A stretch of DNA of 64,000 bases from Nostoc sp. CHAB 5824 (GTDB taxonomy: Bacteria; Cyanobacteriota; Cyanobacteriia; Cyanobacteriales; Nostocaceae). A model generated the notes under the pieces. That model had not been told where the DNA came from. It worked only from the letters and a program-made list of their open reading frames with translations, and searched no databases. Where the stretch lies: positions 62,001-126,000 of the forward strand of contig NZ_JAIVFT010000006.1 in assembly GCF_020829665.1 (NCBI RefSeq). The letters are read 5' to 3'. How positions within the stretch are numbered: the first letter of the stretch is position 1; every line of letters starts with the position of its first letter. Made by a program: the position numbers and the translations under genes. Below, in pieces: positions 45,437 through 56,106 of this stretch.

Positions 45437-46759
45437 ATGACTCTCGATCTTCCCGACTCTCTCATTCTCGATACTGCACTTTCAGTTTCTGGATTAACTG
45501 ACTATATCCGCTTGCTGTTAGAGCAAGATGAACAATTGCGGCAAGTTTGGGTAACTGGCGAAGTTTCCAGTGCTAACCACCATCGCAGTGGTTTATTTTT
45601 TACACTGCAAGATACCGACCGCACCGCCGGAATTAAGTGTGTGGTATGGAATAGCCAATTGCCAAAACTCGCCCAGATACCCGTTCCTGGTGAGCAGATA
45701 ATCATTTTAGGCAGCATTCGCCTGTATCCGCAACGGGGAGAGTATCAGTTATCAGTTTGGCAGACTCTACCTGCTGGGGTTGGTTTACAGGCGCTACGCT
45801 ATCAACAACTAAAAAATCGCTTGCTGGCTGAGGGGTTGTTCGATCCTCAAAGAAAGCGATCGCTCCCAACTCACCCCCAAACGATCGCTGTTGTCACTTC
45901 ACCAACGGCTGCTGCTTGGGGTGATATTCAAAAAACTCTCAAGCAAAGGTATCCAGGTTTACACGTTTTATTTTCTCCCGCTACAGTGCAAGGTGAGCAA
46001 GCGCCGGAATCTATCGTTAAGGCAATTGAGCGGGTGGAAAGAGATGGTCGCGCCGAAGTGCTAATTTTATCACGGGGTGGTGGTGCGGTGGAGGAGTTGG
46101 CTTGCTTTAATGATGAACGAGTGGTGCGATCGCTGGCTAGTTGTTCCATTCCTGTAATTACTGGTATTGGCCATCAACGAGATGAATCTTTAGCAGATTT
46201 AGTCGCAGATGCTTGTGTACATACACCCACTGCGACAGCAGAAATGGTTGTGCCAGCACTTTCAGAGTTATATACTGAGCATCAACAGCGAGTTGTGGCT
46301 TTAAATGAGGCAGTGCATGACTCTTGGGAAAATGCTGAAAATAAACTGCAAGTATTGCAAAATCGTTTGCGACGTTTGCGCTTAGATCGGCAAGTAGAAC
46401 AAGAGGTGGAAAAGCTAGCTTGGAAGCGTCAGCATTTGGTGCAAATTACGACGAGGCGATCGCAACAAGCAATGCAGCATCTAGAGTTGTTGCGACAAAA
46501 GTTGGCAACTCTTGACCCGAAAGCGGTGTTACAGCGTGGTTATGCAGTGGTAAGGCGGGAAGATGGGGCGATCGCTCGTTCTGCAGCTGAGTTGACTGTG
46601 GGGCAAGAGTTAGTGATTCAGTTGGGGCAGGGTGGGGTTAAAGTGAAGGTTATGGAAGTAAACGAACCGCCCTCCGGGTTCACAGTCGCCTACGGCGGGA
46701 AACCTGCCGTAGGCGCTGATTTACCAAGACGCAGAGGAAACAGAGAGTTCAATGGTTAA
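45437..46759 (+). CDS. xseA: Exodeoxyribonuclease VII large subunit, C-terminus extended by a repeat
   Basis: 440-residue XseA. With XseB it degrades single-stranded DNA to short oligonucleotides. OB domain: [21 protein letters not shown]; catalytic core: [48 protein letters not shown] and HTPTATAEM. Coiled-coil helices fill the C-terminal half ([21 protein letters not shown]). The core normally ends near VKVKVMEVN; here about 30 further residues ([23 protein letters not shown]...) come from a palindromic repeat (CGCCTACGGC ... GCCGTAGGCG, 46687-46715). The stop overlaps xseB by 8 bp. Start ATG at 45437; a TTG immediately before it is unlikely. Confidence 0.95.
   Translation: MTLDLPDSLILDTALSVSGLTDYIRLLLEQDEQLRQVWVTGEVSSANHHRSGLFFTLQDTDRTAGIKCVVWNSQLPKLAQIPVPGEQIIILGSIRLYPQRGEYQLSVWQTLPAGVGLQALRYQQLKNRLLAEGLFDPQRKRSLPTHPQTIAVVTSPTAAAWGDIQKTLKQRYPGLHVLFSPATVQGEQAPESIVKAIERVERDGRAEVLILSRGGGAVEELACFNDERVVRSLASCSIPVITGIGHQRDESLADLVADACVHTPTATAEMVVPALSELYTEHQQRVVALNEAVHDSWENAENKLQVLQNRLRRLRLDRQVEQEVEKLAWKRQHLVQITTRRSQQAMQHLELLRQKLATLDPKAVLQRGYAVVRREDGAIARSAAELTVGQELVIQLGQGGVKVKVMEVNEPPSGFTVAYGGKPAVGADLPRRRGNREFNG
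46687..46715. repeat. Palindromic repeat inside xseA
   Basis: Arms CGCCTACGGC (46687-46696) and GCCGTAGGCG (46706-46715) are perfect inverted repeats around a 9-nt loop. They encode part of the extra C-terminal tail of XseA, just before the xseB start. Confidence 0.75.
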
Positions 46760-46979
46760 ACGTAAGAGTTCTTCTAGTTCTGAGGAAGGTTGGAATTATG
46801 AGACAAAGGTTGCTGAGATAGAGGGAATAATTGCTCGCATTGAGGCGGGTGAGTTGGAATTGGAAGCTGTGTTTGACCAATTTACAACTGCTGTTGAGTA
46901 TTTGCGTCAGTGCGAAGGTTTTTTGCAGCAGCGACAGCAGCAAGTGGATTTATTGATTGAAACTTTGAGTGATGAATAA
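46752..46979 (+). CDS. xseB: Exodeoxyribonuclease VII small subunit
   Basis: 75-residue XseB, the small accessory subunit of Exo VII. The helical hairpin [62 protein letters not shown] is the family pattern (YE..L..LE.I...LE.GEL.L...). The gene starts within the last codons of xseA (8-bp overlap) and is thus translationally coupled. Length is normal. Confidence 0.94.
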   Translation: MVKRKSSSSSEEGWNYETKVAEIEGIIARIEAGELELEAVFDQFTTAVEYLRQCEGFLQQRQQQVDLLIETLSDE

Positions 46980-47216
46980 ATGTTTTGCAGATGTAATAGG
47001 AAACTTGAGGAAAGGTTTGGAACTGTACAGTTGATTCAGTGGCAACAGCAAGAGACTTGTATTTATGCATTAGAAAGATTCCAGTAGCATTTGTTTTATC
47101 TTCCCCAATTGCGATCGCAGGCACAATCAAGCAATATAGAAAAATTCTTTCTAAATAACTACTTAGCCTCCAAGGTTAGCGGTAAGCGCGAGTTTTTAAC
47201 TTGTTTTGTTTTTAAT

Positions 47217-47273
47217 AAACCTCTTGCAAAAGCCTCTTCACGCGGTAGAATAACGAAATTTTGCAAGAGGTAT
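47217..47273. mobile_element. MITE, family 1, copy C (57-bp derivative)
   Basis: Terminal inverted repeats ACCTCTTGCAAAA (47219-47231) and TTTTGCAAGAGGT (47259-47271) are perfect over 13 bp, and AAT flanks both sides (47214-47216 and 47274-47276), a 3-bp target duplication. It is a short internal-deletion form of the elements at 18362 and 61651. The right end contains the Shine-Dalgarno-like AGAGG of the next gene. Confidence 0.8.
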
Positions 47274-47277
47274 AATC

Positions 47278-48036
47278 ATGAAACCATTTCTTTTTGTAAC
47301 TGATTTGGATGATACCCTGGTGTATCGCACTGTAGGCGATGACAGCGCTTTAGCAGAACTAAATCAACTACTGAGTCAACATCGCCAAGAATACGGTACT
47401 AAAATTGTTTATTCTACCGGGCGATCGCCTGTACTTTACAAAGAACTCCAAGCTCAAAAAAATCTTTTGCAACCGGATGCCCTCGTTCTTTCTGTGGGTA
47501 CAGAAATCTACCTTGATGGTACTGATACTCCAGACTCAGGTTGGTCAGAAATCCTCTCTCCGGGATGGGAACGGGAAACTGTATTATCTATTACTAAAAA
47601 ATACCGTGAGTTAGTTCGGCAACCAGATTCAGAACAGCGTCCCTTTAAAGTGAGTTTTTTCCTGGAACAAGAAGCATCTGCGAATGTTCTACCACAACTT
47701 GAAGCGGAGTTACAGAAATATAAATTAAATGTAAAGTTAATCTACAGTAGCGGTATTGACCTTGACATTGTACCCCATAGCAGCGATAAAGGTCAGGCAA
47801 TGCAGTTTTTGCGCCAAAAGTGGAAATTTGCAGCAGAACAAACAGTTGTCTGTGGTGATTCAGGTAATGATATTGCTTTATTTGCTGTAGGCAACGAACG
47901 GGGAATCATTGTGGGGAATGCCCGCAAAGAGTTACTCCAATGGCACAATGAGTATCCCGCAGACTACCGCTACCTGGCAAAAGCTTTTTGTGCAGGTGGA
48001 ATTATCGAAGGCTTAAATTATTTTGGTCTCTTGTAA
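47278..48036 (+). CDS. Sucrose-phosphate phosphatase (HAD family)
   Basis: 252-residue HAD phosphatase of the SPP type, which dephosphorylates sucrose 6-phosphate to sucrose. HAD motif I is [12 protein letters not shown] (nucleophile Asp-9, Asp-11), motif II is YSTGRSP, motif III spans the [14 protein letters not shown]ys, and motif IV is [11 protein letters not shown]. The cap segment [21 protein letters not shown] is of the C2B type used by SPP. The start ATG at 47278 is 7 nt after AGAGG, which lies in the stem of MITE copy C. The stop overlaps the ruvA start by one base. Sucrose is an osmoprotectant and heterocyst carbon carrier in such cyanobacteria. Confidence 0.88.
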   Translation: MKPFLFVTDLDDTLVYRTVGDDSALAELNQLLSQHRQEYGTKIVYSTGRSPVLYKELQAQKNLLQPDALVLSVGTEIYLDGTDTPDSGWSEILSPGWERETVLSITKKYRELVRQPDSEQRPFKVSFFLEQEASANVLPQLEAELQKYKLNVKLIYSSGIDLDIVPHSSDKGQAMQFLRQKWKFAAEQTVVCGDSGNDIALFAVGNERGIIVGNARKELLQWHNEYPADYRYLAKAFCAGGIIEGLNYFGLL

Positions 48037-48668
48037 TGATTAGTTATTTAAAAGGTATAGTCGCTGGTATCCAAACAATTGGCGCTAATCGCGTTATTTT
48101 GACTCTGGAAGTGAATGGCTTAGGGTATGATTTGCAAGTTCCGCAAAGGCTAGCAAATCAGTTACCAGAGTCAGGAGGAGTGGCGCAAATTTTTACCCAT
48201 TTGCAAATTCGTGAAGAAGTGCCCTTCCTATATGGCTTTGCTTCCCCAGCCGAACGCGATTTATTTCGCCACTTGCTGACTGTCACCGGTATTGGTGCAG
48301 CCTTAGCGATCGCACTGTTGGACACTCTGGAATTACCAGATTTAGTCCAAGCAATTATTGCTGGCAATACACAAATATTAATTCAGGCTCCAGGTGTCGG
48401 TAAAAAAATCGCAGAACGCATCTGTTTGGAACTGAAAAGCAAATTAATCGAGTGGCGCAAATCAGCCGGGTTCTTCGTGGCCACAGGTGGGCCAGCACCG
48501 GGAATTCTCGAAGAGGTGCAAATGACCCTCTTCGCCTTGGGATATACTGCTCATGAGGTCAGTCATGCCCTGCATGTAGTGAGTGAAGATATCGGACTAC
48601 CTAAAGACGCCTATGTAGAAGATTGGATTAAACAAGCGATCGCTCATCTCAGCAGCGAACAAGTTTAA
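48036..48668 (+). CDS. ruvA: Holliday junction branch migration protein RuvA
   Basis: 210-residue RuvA. A tetramer binds Holliday junctions and recruits RuvB. Domain I (OB): [36 protein letters not shown]; domain II helix-hairpin-helix motifs: [19 protein letters not shown] and [22 protein letters not shown]; domain [26 protein letters not shown] longer upstream frame exists, but the ATG at 48036 gives the normal MISYLKG start and overlaps the preceding stop (TAATG), implying coupling. Intact. Confidence 0.95.
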   Translation: MISYLKGIVAGIQTIGANRVILTLEVNGLGYDLQVPQRLANQLPESGGVAQIFTHLQIREEVPFLYGFASPAERDLFRHLLTVTGIGAALAIALLDTLELPDLVQAIIAGNTQILIQAPGVGKKIAERICLELKSKLIEWRKSAGFFVATGGPAPGILEEVQMTLFALGYTAHEVSHALHVVSEDIGLPKDAYVEDWIKQAIAHLSSEQV

Positions 48669-48669
48669 T

Positions 48670-48690
48670 AGTCATTAGTCATTGGTCATT
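48670..48690. repeat. Heptamer STRR, 3 units
   Basis: AGTCATT, AGTCATT, GGTCATT directly after the ruvA stop, 28 bp before the bioF start. Same heptamer as at 56900 and 59845. Confidence 0.75.
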
Positions 48691-48717
48691 TGTTATTCTC
48701 CCCCTGCCTCCCCTACT

Positions 48718-49896
48718 ATGCCCACTGACCCTTATGCTTGGCTAGAACAGTCCTTAGCAACAATTCATCGAGCAGACTGGTATCGCTCAGTACAAACAAT
48801 CCACAGTCGTCCGGGTGCAACGGTGGTTTTAGCTGGGCAAGAAGTAATTAATTTTGCCAGCAATGACTATTTAGGACTTACGGGAAATCAGCGGTTAATG
48901 GCAGCTGCAACGGCTGCGATCGCAGAATTTGGAACTGGTAGTACTGGTTCTAGATTACTCAGTGGGCATCGAGAATTACACAGGGAGTTAGAGGAGGCGA
49001 TCGCATCTACCAAACAAACAGAAGATGCCTTGGTATTTAGTTCCGGGTATCTAGCCAATTTGGGTGCAATTACTGCCCTCGTTGGCAAGCGTGATTTAAT
49101 TTTATCTGACCAGTACAATCATTCCAGTCTGAAAAATGGAGCGATTCTCAGCGGTGCAGTATTTGTGGAATACCCGCACTGTGATATCGCAGTATTAAAA
49201 ACTCAGTTGAGTCAACAGCGACAAAACTACCGACGCTGTTTGATTCTTACTGATAGCGTCTTCAGCATGGATGGTGATTTATGTCCATTGCCAGCACTGT
49301 TGGATCTCGCTGATGAATTTAACTGTATGCTGCTAGTTGATGAAGCTCATGCCACTGGGGTACTAGGAAAAACTGGCGCTGGGTGTGTCGAGCATTTTGG
49401 GTGTACAGGAAAGCCATTAATTCAAATTGGTACCTTGAGTAAAGCTTTGGGTAGTTTAGGCGGTTATGTGGCAGGAAGTAGCGCCCTAATTGACTTTTTG
49501 CGGAACCGCGCAGCCACTTGGATTTACACCACTGGGCTTTCACCTGCTGATACGGCGGCGGCCTTAGCAGCAATCAAGATAGTGCAACAAGAACCGCAAC
49601 GCCGTGCCCAATTGTGGCAAAATGTACATTACTTAAAAAATTTGCTGCAACAACAGTTACCTAATCTAAAATTATTGCCTTCAGAATCACCCATATTATG
49701 TTTTCAATTGCCCAGTGCGACAGATGCCCTTAAAGCTGGAAAACAGCTAAGAGATGCTAGCATATTTGCCCCAGCAATTCGTCCCCCAACAGTGCCTACA
49801 AGCAGGATCAGAATATCTTTAATGGCAACTCATGAAGCAGCACATATTGAAAAATTGGTAGCAGTGCTGAAGGATGTCAATATAATTCATAATTAA
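48718..49896 (+). CDS. bioF: 8-amino-7-oxononanoate synthase
   Basis: 392-residue PLP enzyme of the alpha-oxoamine synthase family. It condenses pimeloyl-CoA/ACP with alanine in biotin synthesis. Signatures: [56 protein letters not shown], and the PLP-lysine segment [16 protein letters not shown]. The C-terminal CTERM region [23 protein letters not shown] fits. The ATG at 48718 ([13 protein letters not shown]) is preferred to an earlier in-frame ATG that falls in a heptamer repeat and C-rich tract. It follows ruvA closely but with a repeat between them, so co-transcription is possible. Confidence 0.94.
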   Translation: MPTDPYAWLEQSLATIHRADWYRSVQTIHSRPGATVVLAGQEVINFASNDYLGLTGNQRLMAAATAAIAEFGTGSTGSRLLSGHRELHRELEEAIASTKQTEDALVFSSGYLANLGAITALVGKRDLILSDQYNHSSLKNGAILSGAVFVEYPHCDIAVLKTQLSQQRQNYRRCLILTDSVFSMDGDLCPLPALLDLADEFNCMLLVDEAHATGVLGKTGAGCVEHFGCTGKPLIQIGTLSKALGSLGGYVAGSSALIDFLRNRAATWIYTTGLSPADTAAALAAIKIVQQEPQRRAQLWQNVHYLKNLLQQQLPNLKLLPSESPILCFQLPSATDALKAGKQLRDASIFAPAIRPPTVPTSRIRISLMATHEAAHIEKLVAVLKDVNIIHN

Positions 49897-49965
49897 TAAT
49901 TAGTAATTAATAATTTAAAGAAACTAAGATAAAATACTTTGAAATTTAAGATATTCCATTAATTT

Positions 49966-50682
49966 ATGAATCTCATCAAAGTATATATTCTGACAGCTTT
50001 ATTTTCAGCATTTACATTTGCTAAGGCAAGCGCTACTGCCATTAGTGCGCCACCACTTGAGGTACAGGTCAAGGAAGTAACACAGTGGTTTACTGGTTTG
50101 TTCGATAATTCCCAACAAGTAGCAACTAATCCTTCTGTTCCACTTATTACTCTGTCAAGTTGTAGTGTGAAATTGACCAATGCCAACCCTGTAACTGGAA
50201 TAGAGAATATTTATCTTGAACAAAAAAGTATTAATCGCTTCCGTCTTTATTCTTTTAGCCAAGAGAATTCAGCAGTGAATCTCAGCATTCGTCCCTTTGA
50301 TACAAACTATTCTGTTACCGGATTATGTAATCGACCAGATTCAGAACATATTCTTGACTCTAGCAAAGTTTCGGCAGCAAGCTGCAATTTGGAACTTTTG
50401 TGGGAACCGACTGACTACATTGGAGATAACTCTCCTAATGGCTGTCCAACAAGTTCTGGTGGTAAGGTGATTTCTAGTGTAACTATCTCCAAAAATAGCA
50501 TCGACTCTTTAGACAATATTTTTGGGCCCAACGGGAATTTGCTTTTCGCTACGCCGATTGAGTTTCGCCGAGTTGGCTCTATTCCTGAACCCTCATTCAC
50601 ATTAGGAATACTAACTCTAGGTGTCTGGGGTACAAGCAAAACAATTTTACGCAAACATAAACAGAAATCAAGAGTCAAGTAA
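49966..50682 (+). CDS. CpcT/CpeT-like protein with PEP-CTERM sorting signal
   Basis: 238 residues. A signal peptide (MNLIKVYILTALFSAFTFAKASA) is followed by a CpcT/CpeT-like barrel: VKEVTQWFTGLFDNSQQVATNP, GIENIYLEQKSINRFRLYSFSQEN, SCNLELLWEPTDYIG and CPTSSGGKVISSVTIS. CpcT/CpeT proteins attach bilins to phycobiliproteins in the cytoplasm. This one instead carries a C-terminal PEP-CTERM-like signal: PEP at 212-214 (SIPEPSFTLGILTLGVWG), a hydrophobic span and basic tail LRKHKQKSRVK. It is thus probably exported and sorted to the envelope by an exosortase, and the lyase role is unlikely. Start ATG at 49966. Confidence 0.7.
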   Translation: MNLIKVYILTALFSAFTFAKASATAISAPPLEVQVKEVTQWFTGLFDNSQQVATNPSVPLITLSSCSVKLTNANPVTGIENIYLEQKSINRFRLYSFSQENSAVNLSIRPFDTNYSVTGLCNRPDSEHILDSSKVSAASCNLELLWEPTDYIGDNSPNGCPTSSGGKVISSVTISKNSIDSLDNIFGPNGNLLFATPIEFRRVGSIPEPSFTLGILTLGVWGTSKTILRKHKQKSRVK

Positions 50683-51048
50683 GAGTCTTTGTTTGATTGT
50701 GATTCATTTTACTTTGCCTACGTCTTTATAACTAGATTTGGTGTTTGAGAGGGAACCAAAAGATATTTGGGATATTTAAAATTATCTTTATTTTGGTATT
50801 TGTTATAAACTTAAGCCACTGTATTTATTGAAATTAAGTATTTGTAAGCGGCAAACCAATGTTATAGATATAGAATATTAATGATAAATTATGATGTTGA
50901 ATACTATATTACCGATTAATTAACCTCTAACAAAAGAAGTTTTCTAAATAAATAAAAATCTATCTGGAGATAAATTACTAAAATTTACAAACTAGCTTAG
51001 GGTATATACAACCTTTGCAATAAGTATTGGTTGTTTCAAAACATTTTC
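50683..51048. other. 366-bp AT-rich gap
   Basis: No gene or repeat is recognised. It presumably holds the promoter of the hybrid kinase gene. Confidence 0.5.
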
Positions 51049-54000
51049 ATGTATCATATTCATTCTTCCCAGTTACTGCGTTATGGCATCGCTGTATTAA
51101 TTGTTACATTTGCATTAGTACTAATGTTGATGCTAGACCCCTGGTTAAGCATGAGTGGAACTCCTTTTTTGCTGTTTTTTAGCGCTGTAATGGTGAGTGC
51201 TTGGTATGGTGGTTTGAAGTCAGGACTCTTAGCAACTTCCTTGTCTGCGTTACTGAGCGATTACTTCTTTCTCCCTCCAGCTTATGATCTGAGATTTGAC
51301 TTATCCAATTTTGTGCGAATTGGGTTGTTTGCATTACAAGGATTGCTCTTTAGTATCTTATGTGAGGCATTAAAAACTGCTAAAAGACGGGCTGATGAAA
51401 ATCTACAAAAGCTGGGGGTTAGTGAGGAACGATTTCGATTAGCGTTAGGTAGTTCAGATATCGCGATCTTTCAGCACGATCGCGATTTACGATATCAGTG
51501 GATTCATAATCCTCAAAGTCTAGACACTGCTGAGGAAATTTTAGGTAAGTCTGATTATGAATTATTTCCACCCTTAGTAGCAGAGCAATTAAGAGCAATT
51601 AAACTGAAGGTACTAGAGACTGGTGTTTCAACTCGTGAAGAGGTTTATCTGACAGTTTGTGGAGAAGACCGCTATTATGATTTGCTGGTTGAACCGCTAA
51701 GGGATGTAGACAATAGCATTCAAGGTATTACCTGTACAGGTGTAAATATTAGTAAGCGCAAGCAGGCAGAACTAGAAAAAGCCATGTTGCACCAGGAACT
51801 TCAGCAAGCTATTCAGCAAAAAAATGAATCTCTGGCGTTACTCAATGCTTGGGTTACTAGTTCACCAGTGGCACTGGCTTTTCTCGATACTGAACTTCGC
51901 TACGTTCATGCTAATGAAGCCCTAGCCGCTATTAACGGTGTACCGCAAAATCAACATATTGGTCGCACCTTTAGGGAAGTACTACCGGAATGTGCAGGGC
52001 AAATTGAGCCTGTCTTTAGGCAAGTGATGGAAACTGGGCAGCCATTACTTAACCAGGAAATGAGCGGTCAAACCTATCCGCCTGGAGTATATCGTTATGG
52101 TCTTGTCAGCTATTACCCGGTGTGTTTGCCGGATGGGCAGTTGTTGGGAGTGGGCATTAGTTTAATTGATATTACTCAACTCAAACAAACTGAGCAAGCA
52201 TTACGGGAAAGCGAAGCGAAGTTTCGCAGCGTAGTTGAGTCAAACATGATTGGTATTGGCTTCTGGGATAGAGACGGTAGGATTACAGAAGCGAATGATG
52301 CCTTGCTCAATATGCTGGGTTATACCCGTGAAGAATTAGTTTCTGGAACACTTCGCTGGCAAGACCTAACTCCTACAGAGTACGTGCCACTTGATAAGGA
52401 AGCACTAAATCAATTTCAAGATAGTTCCTTTTGCACACCCTATCAAAAAGAATATATCCGTAAAGACGGCTCACGCTTGCCAATTTTGATAGGTGGTAGC
52501 CACTTTGAAGGGACTGTAGATCGAGGAGCTTTTTTTGTTCTCGATATTACAGAGCGCAAGCAGGCTGAGGAAAAACTCCGCTATATTGCCCAAATTAGTA
52601 GTTTACTCTCTACTTCGCTAGATTATGAACAAACCTTAGAACAGATCGCCAAAATCTCAGTTCCCCAGCTTGCTGATTGGTGTAGCGTTGATATTTTAAA
52701 TGAAGATGGTTCCATTCGCCGCCTACCCATTGCTCATGCAGACCCATCTCAAGCGGAGTTGGCGCGTAAACTTGAGCAGTATCTCCCAGATCCCAAGGGT
52801 ATAAATGGCATCGCGAAGGTACTGCAAACTGGGCAAAGCAAATTAATCTCCGAGGTATCTGACTCGCTATTAGTAGCAAGTACTCAGAATCAGGAACACT
52901 TAGAACTTGTTCGACAATTGGGGATGAAGTCTGTGATGATTGTGCCGTTAATCGCACAAGGACGAGTACTTGGCAGCATCACCTTTGTCACCACCCAATC
53001 AAACCATCGCTACGATCGCTCTGACTTAACTTTAGCAACAGATATTACCCATCGTGCTGCCTTAGCAGTAGAAAATGCCCAACTTTATCGAGACATCCAC
53101 CAGGCTTTAGTTCATTATGCCGAATCTCTATCTCTTCTAGATGCGCTACTAGGAGCTGCTCCCGTTGCCCTATGCTTTTTGGATCGGGAACTCCGATATA
53201 TCCGAATTAATCAAGTTTTCGCTGACATTAACGGTTTGACCATAGAAGAACATCTAGGACGTAAATTTGGGGAAGTGTTGCCAGCGATGGCGGCTGAGTT
53301 TGAGCTACAGTTACAGCGCGTGTTGGATACTGGAGAATCCCTAGTGAATGTAGAAATCAGCGGTGAAACAAGGGGACGACCAGAACGTTACGGCTACTGG
53401 CTGGGCAACTATTACCCGGTCTACAACACAATGGGTGAAACAATAGGAATTGGGATTATTCTGGCAGATGTGACAGCAGCAAAGCAAACAGAAGTTGCTT
53501 TGCGAGAAAGTGAAGAAAGGTTCCGGGCAATGTTCAACCAGGCAGCTGTGGGTATTACTCTAATAGCTTTGGATGGACAATTTATTCAGGTTAATCCTGC
53601 CTTATGTGAGATTACTGGATACAGCCATGAAGAGTTAATCCAAATGAACTTTCAAGAAATTACCCACCCTGACGACTTAGAAGTTGATTGGGAAAATGCA
53701 CGGCGAGTTTTAGCAAAAGAAATTAGTGGTTATTCCTTAGAGAAGCGCTACATCCGCAAAGATGGTTCCATTGTTTGGGTAAACTTAACTTCATCAGTAG
53801 TTTGGGATGCGACGGGATTTCCAAAGTATGCATTAGGCATTATTGAGGATATTAGCGAACGCAAACGAGGTGAAACTACACAAAACTTTTTAGTCGAAGC
53901 CAGCACCTTACTAGCTGCTTCATTGGATTATGAAATCACCTTGTCAAGTGTGGCTAATCTAGCAGTTCCTACCTTAGCCGACTGGTGTATTGTAGATGTT

Positions 54001-56106
54001 TTCCAGGAAGATTGGTCAAGTAAACAAATTGCGATCGCAATTGCCGATCCCACAAAACAAAATACTTTAGAGGAAATTCGACGGCGTTATCCACCCAAAA
54101 CTAAAGTAAAACAGCTTGTGCAGCAGCTAGGAATGGGAATATCTGTATTTTATCCCCAATTATCTGACTCTCATCTTGTACAGATGGCTCAAGACGACGA
54201 ACATCTGCAATTGCTGCGAAATCTGGGTATTCGTTCTCTAATGGTGATTCCAGTTCGTTCCCGTGGGCAATTATTTGGAGCCATCTCTTTTTTTACAGCT
54301 GAGTCAGGTCGGCACTATAAACAAACAGACTTGGCTTTAGCAGAGGATATTGCTCGGCGGGCGGCGACAGCCATCGACAACGCCAGACTCTACCAGGAAA
54401 CTCAACAGGCAAAACAGGCAGCTGAACGGTCTGTCAATCGCACGGTACTTCTACAAAGAATAACTGCTGCCTTCTCGGAAGCTCTAACTCCCCAACAGGT
54501 AGCTGACGTAGTGGTAAACCAAGGCATTGCCGCCTTGCAAGCAACTGCTGGTTCCGTTATCTTACTGACTGAGGATGATAGTACTCTAAAAGTTATACAA
54601 GCAATTGGCTATCCGCAATCACTCATAGACACCTGGACAAATTTTCCCATCACTGCACCTAACCTAATAGCGGAAACAGTCAGAACTAGACAGCCGATTT
54701 TTTTAGAAAATTTAGCAGGCATGATTGCTAAATATCCTAACTTAGCAGGTATTGTGGCTCTTACAGGAAATAATGCTTGGGTTTGCATTCCCTTGATCGC
54801 AGAAGGCAAAATAATTGGGGCACTGGGATTAAGCTTTGCCACTGTACAAATATTTAATGAAGAAGACCGGGGATTTATGTTGACAGTGGGACAGCAGTGT
54901 GCCCAAGCGATCGCTCGCGCTCAACTTTACGAAGCCGAAAAGACTGCAAGGGCACAAGCCGAGACAGCCAACCGGATTAAGGATGAGTTCCTGGCTGTTC
55001 TTTCTCATGAACTGAGAACTCCCCTGAATCCGATTTTAGGGTGGGCAAAGTTACTCAGAACCCGCAAGTTCGACGAAGCTACGAGAATCGGGGCATTAGA
55101 AACAATAGAGCGTAATGCCAAATTACAAACCCAACTGATTGGAGATTTACTTGATGTTTCGCGGATTTTACAAGGTAAAGTCAGGTTAAATCTCTATGCA
55201 GTAAATTTGAAAGGAGCGATCGCATCTGCACTAGAAACGGTACGTTTAGCAGCAGAAGCCAAGTCAATTGAAATTAAAACGGTGCTGAGTCATGATATCG
55301 GCAAAGTTCTGGGCGATGGCGATCGCTTGCAACAAGTGATGTGGAATCTCCTCTCCAATGCCGTTAAATTCACACCCACAGAAGGACGAGTAGAAGTGCG
55401 TTTAGAGAAAGTTGGGTTAGATGCCCAAATTCAGGTGATTGATACAGGTAAGGGAATCATGCTGGAATTTTTGCCTTACGTATTTGACTACTTCCGACAA
55501 GCAGATGCCAAGACAACCAGGATATTTGGCGGATTGGGATTGGGACTGGCAATTGTGCGTCATCTAGTAGAACTTCACGGTGGTACAGTTCAGGTAGAAA
55601 GTCTGGGAGAAGGACAAGGGGCTACTTTTACAGTCAGACTACCTTTGCTCAAAAATCCTGAGTTACGAGTTGAGAGTGGTGAGGCTTCTCAACCAGAACT
55701 CAGCACTGAAGACACATTACTTTCAGGAGTGCAAATCCTGCTTGTAGACGATCAAGCTGATGTGCGAGAGTTTTTTAGCTTTGCGTTAGAACAATATGGC
55801 GCAACTGTAACAGCAGTTGAATCAGCAAGTGAAGCGCTAGAAACATTAACCCAATCAAAGCCAGATATCCTGTTAAGCGATATTGGAATGCCTTTGATGG
55901 ATGGCTATATGCTGCTGCGCGAGGTGAGAAAATTACCGCCAGAACAAGGCGGACAAATTCCCGCGATCGCTTTGACTGCTTATGCTGGAGAAATTAACTA
56001 TAACCAAGCAATGGCAGCAGGATTTCAAAGACACCTACCTAAACCCGTCGATCCAGCAGATTTAGCTTCAGCGATCGTCGATCTTATCGAGCAAAATCAA
56101 CCTTGA
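51049..56106 (+). CDS. DUF4118-type membrane hybrid kinase with PAS, GAF and REC domains
   Basis: 1685 residues from the ATG at 51049 (a TTG 18 bp earlier is possible; no clear Shine-Dalgarno for either). An N-terminal KdpD-like DUF4118 membrane domain with about four spans (to residue 110) contains YGGLKSGLLATSLSALLSDYFFLPP. Five PAS domains and three GAF domains follow, arranged PAS-PAS-PAS-GAF-PAS-PAS-GAF-GAF up to about 1290. HisKA has His-1320 (LSHELRTPLNPILGWAKLL), HATPase_c has WNLLSNAVKFTP and GGLGLGLAI, and a receiver has Asp-1611 in LLSDIGMP. All catalytic positions are intact. Signal and output are unknown; receiver-bearing hybrids usually pass phosphate on or use the receiver as a brake. 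Confidence 0.94.
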   Translation: MYHIHSSQLLRYGIAVLIVTFALVLMLMLDPWLSMSGTPFLLFFSAVMVSAWYGGLKSGLLATSLSALLSDYFFLPPAYDLRFDLSNFVRIGLFALQGLLFSILCEALKTAKRRADENLQKLGVSEERFRLALGSSDIAIFQHDRDLRYQWIHNPQSLDTAEEILGKSDYELFPPLVAEQLRAIKLKVLETGVSTREEVYLTVCGEDRYYDLLVEPLRDVDNSIQGITCTGVNISKRKQAELEKAMLHQELQQAIQQKNESLALLNAWVTSSPVALAFLDTELRYVHANEALAAINGVPQNQHIGRTFREVLPECAGQIEPVFRQVMETGQPLLNQEMSGQTYPPGVYRYGLVSYYPVCLPDGQLLGVGISLIDITQLKQTEQALRESEAKFRSVVESNMIGIGFWDRDGRITEANDALLNMLGYTREELVSGTLRWQDLTPTEYVPLDKEALNQFQDSSFCTPYQKEYIRKDGSRLPILIGGSHFEGTVDRGAFFVLDITERKQAEEKLRYIAQISSLLSTSLDYEQTLEQIAKISVPQLADWCSVDILNEDGSIRRLPIAHADPSQAELARKLEQYLPDPKGINGIAKVLQTGQSKLISEVSDSLLVASTQNQEHLELVRQLGMKSVMIVPLIAQGRVLGSITFVTTQSNHRYDRSDLTLATDITHRAALAVENAQLYRDIHQALVHYAESLSLLDALLGAAPVALCFLDRELRYIRINQVFADINGLTIEEHLGRKFGEVLPAMAAEFELQLQRVLDTGESLVNVEISGETRGRPERYGYWLGNYYPVYNTMGETIGIGIILADVTAAKQTEVALRESEERFRAMFNQAAVGITLIALDGQFIQVNPALCEITGYSHEELIQMNFQEITHPDDLEVDWENARRVLAKEISGYSLEKRYIRKDGSIVWVNLTSSVVWDATGFPKYALGIIEDISERKRGETTQNFLVEASTLLAASLDYEITLSSVANLAVPTLADWCIVDVFQEDWSSKQIAIAIADPTKQNTLEEIRRRYPPKTKVKQLVQQLGMGISVFYPQLSDSHLVQMAQDDEHLQLLRNLGIRSLMVIPVRSRGQLFGAISFFTAESGRHYKQTDLALAEDIARRAATAIDNARLYQETQQAKQAAERSVNRTVLLQRITAAFSEALTPQQVADVVVNQGIAALQATAGSVILLTEDDSTLKVIQAIGYPQSLIDTWTNFPITAPNLIAETVRTRQPIFLENLAGMIAKYPNLAGIVALTGNNAWVCIPLIAEGKIIGALGLSFATVQIFNEEDRGFMLTVGQQCAQAIARAQLYEAEKTARAQAETANRIKDEFLAVLSHELRTPLNPILGWAKLLRTRKFDEATRIGALETIERNAKLQTQLIGDLLDVSRILQGKVRLNLYAVNLKGAIASALETVRLAAEAKSIEIKTVLSHDIGKVLGDGDRLQQVMWNLLSNAVKFTPTEGRVEVRLEKVGLDAQIQVIDTGKGIMLEFLPYVFDYFRQADAKTTRIFGGLGLGLAIVRHLVELHGGTVQVESLGEGQGATFTVRLPLLKNPELRVESGEASQPELSTEDTLLSGVQILLVDDQADVREFFSFALEQYGATVTAVESASEALETLTQSKPDILLSDIGMPLMDGYMLLREVRKLPPEQGGQIPAIALTAYAGEINYNQAMAAGFQRHLPKPVDPADLASAIVDLIEQNQP

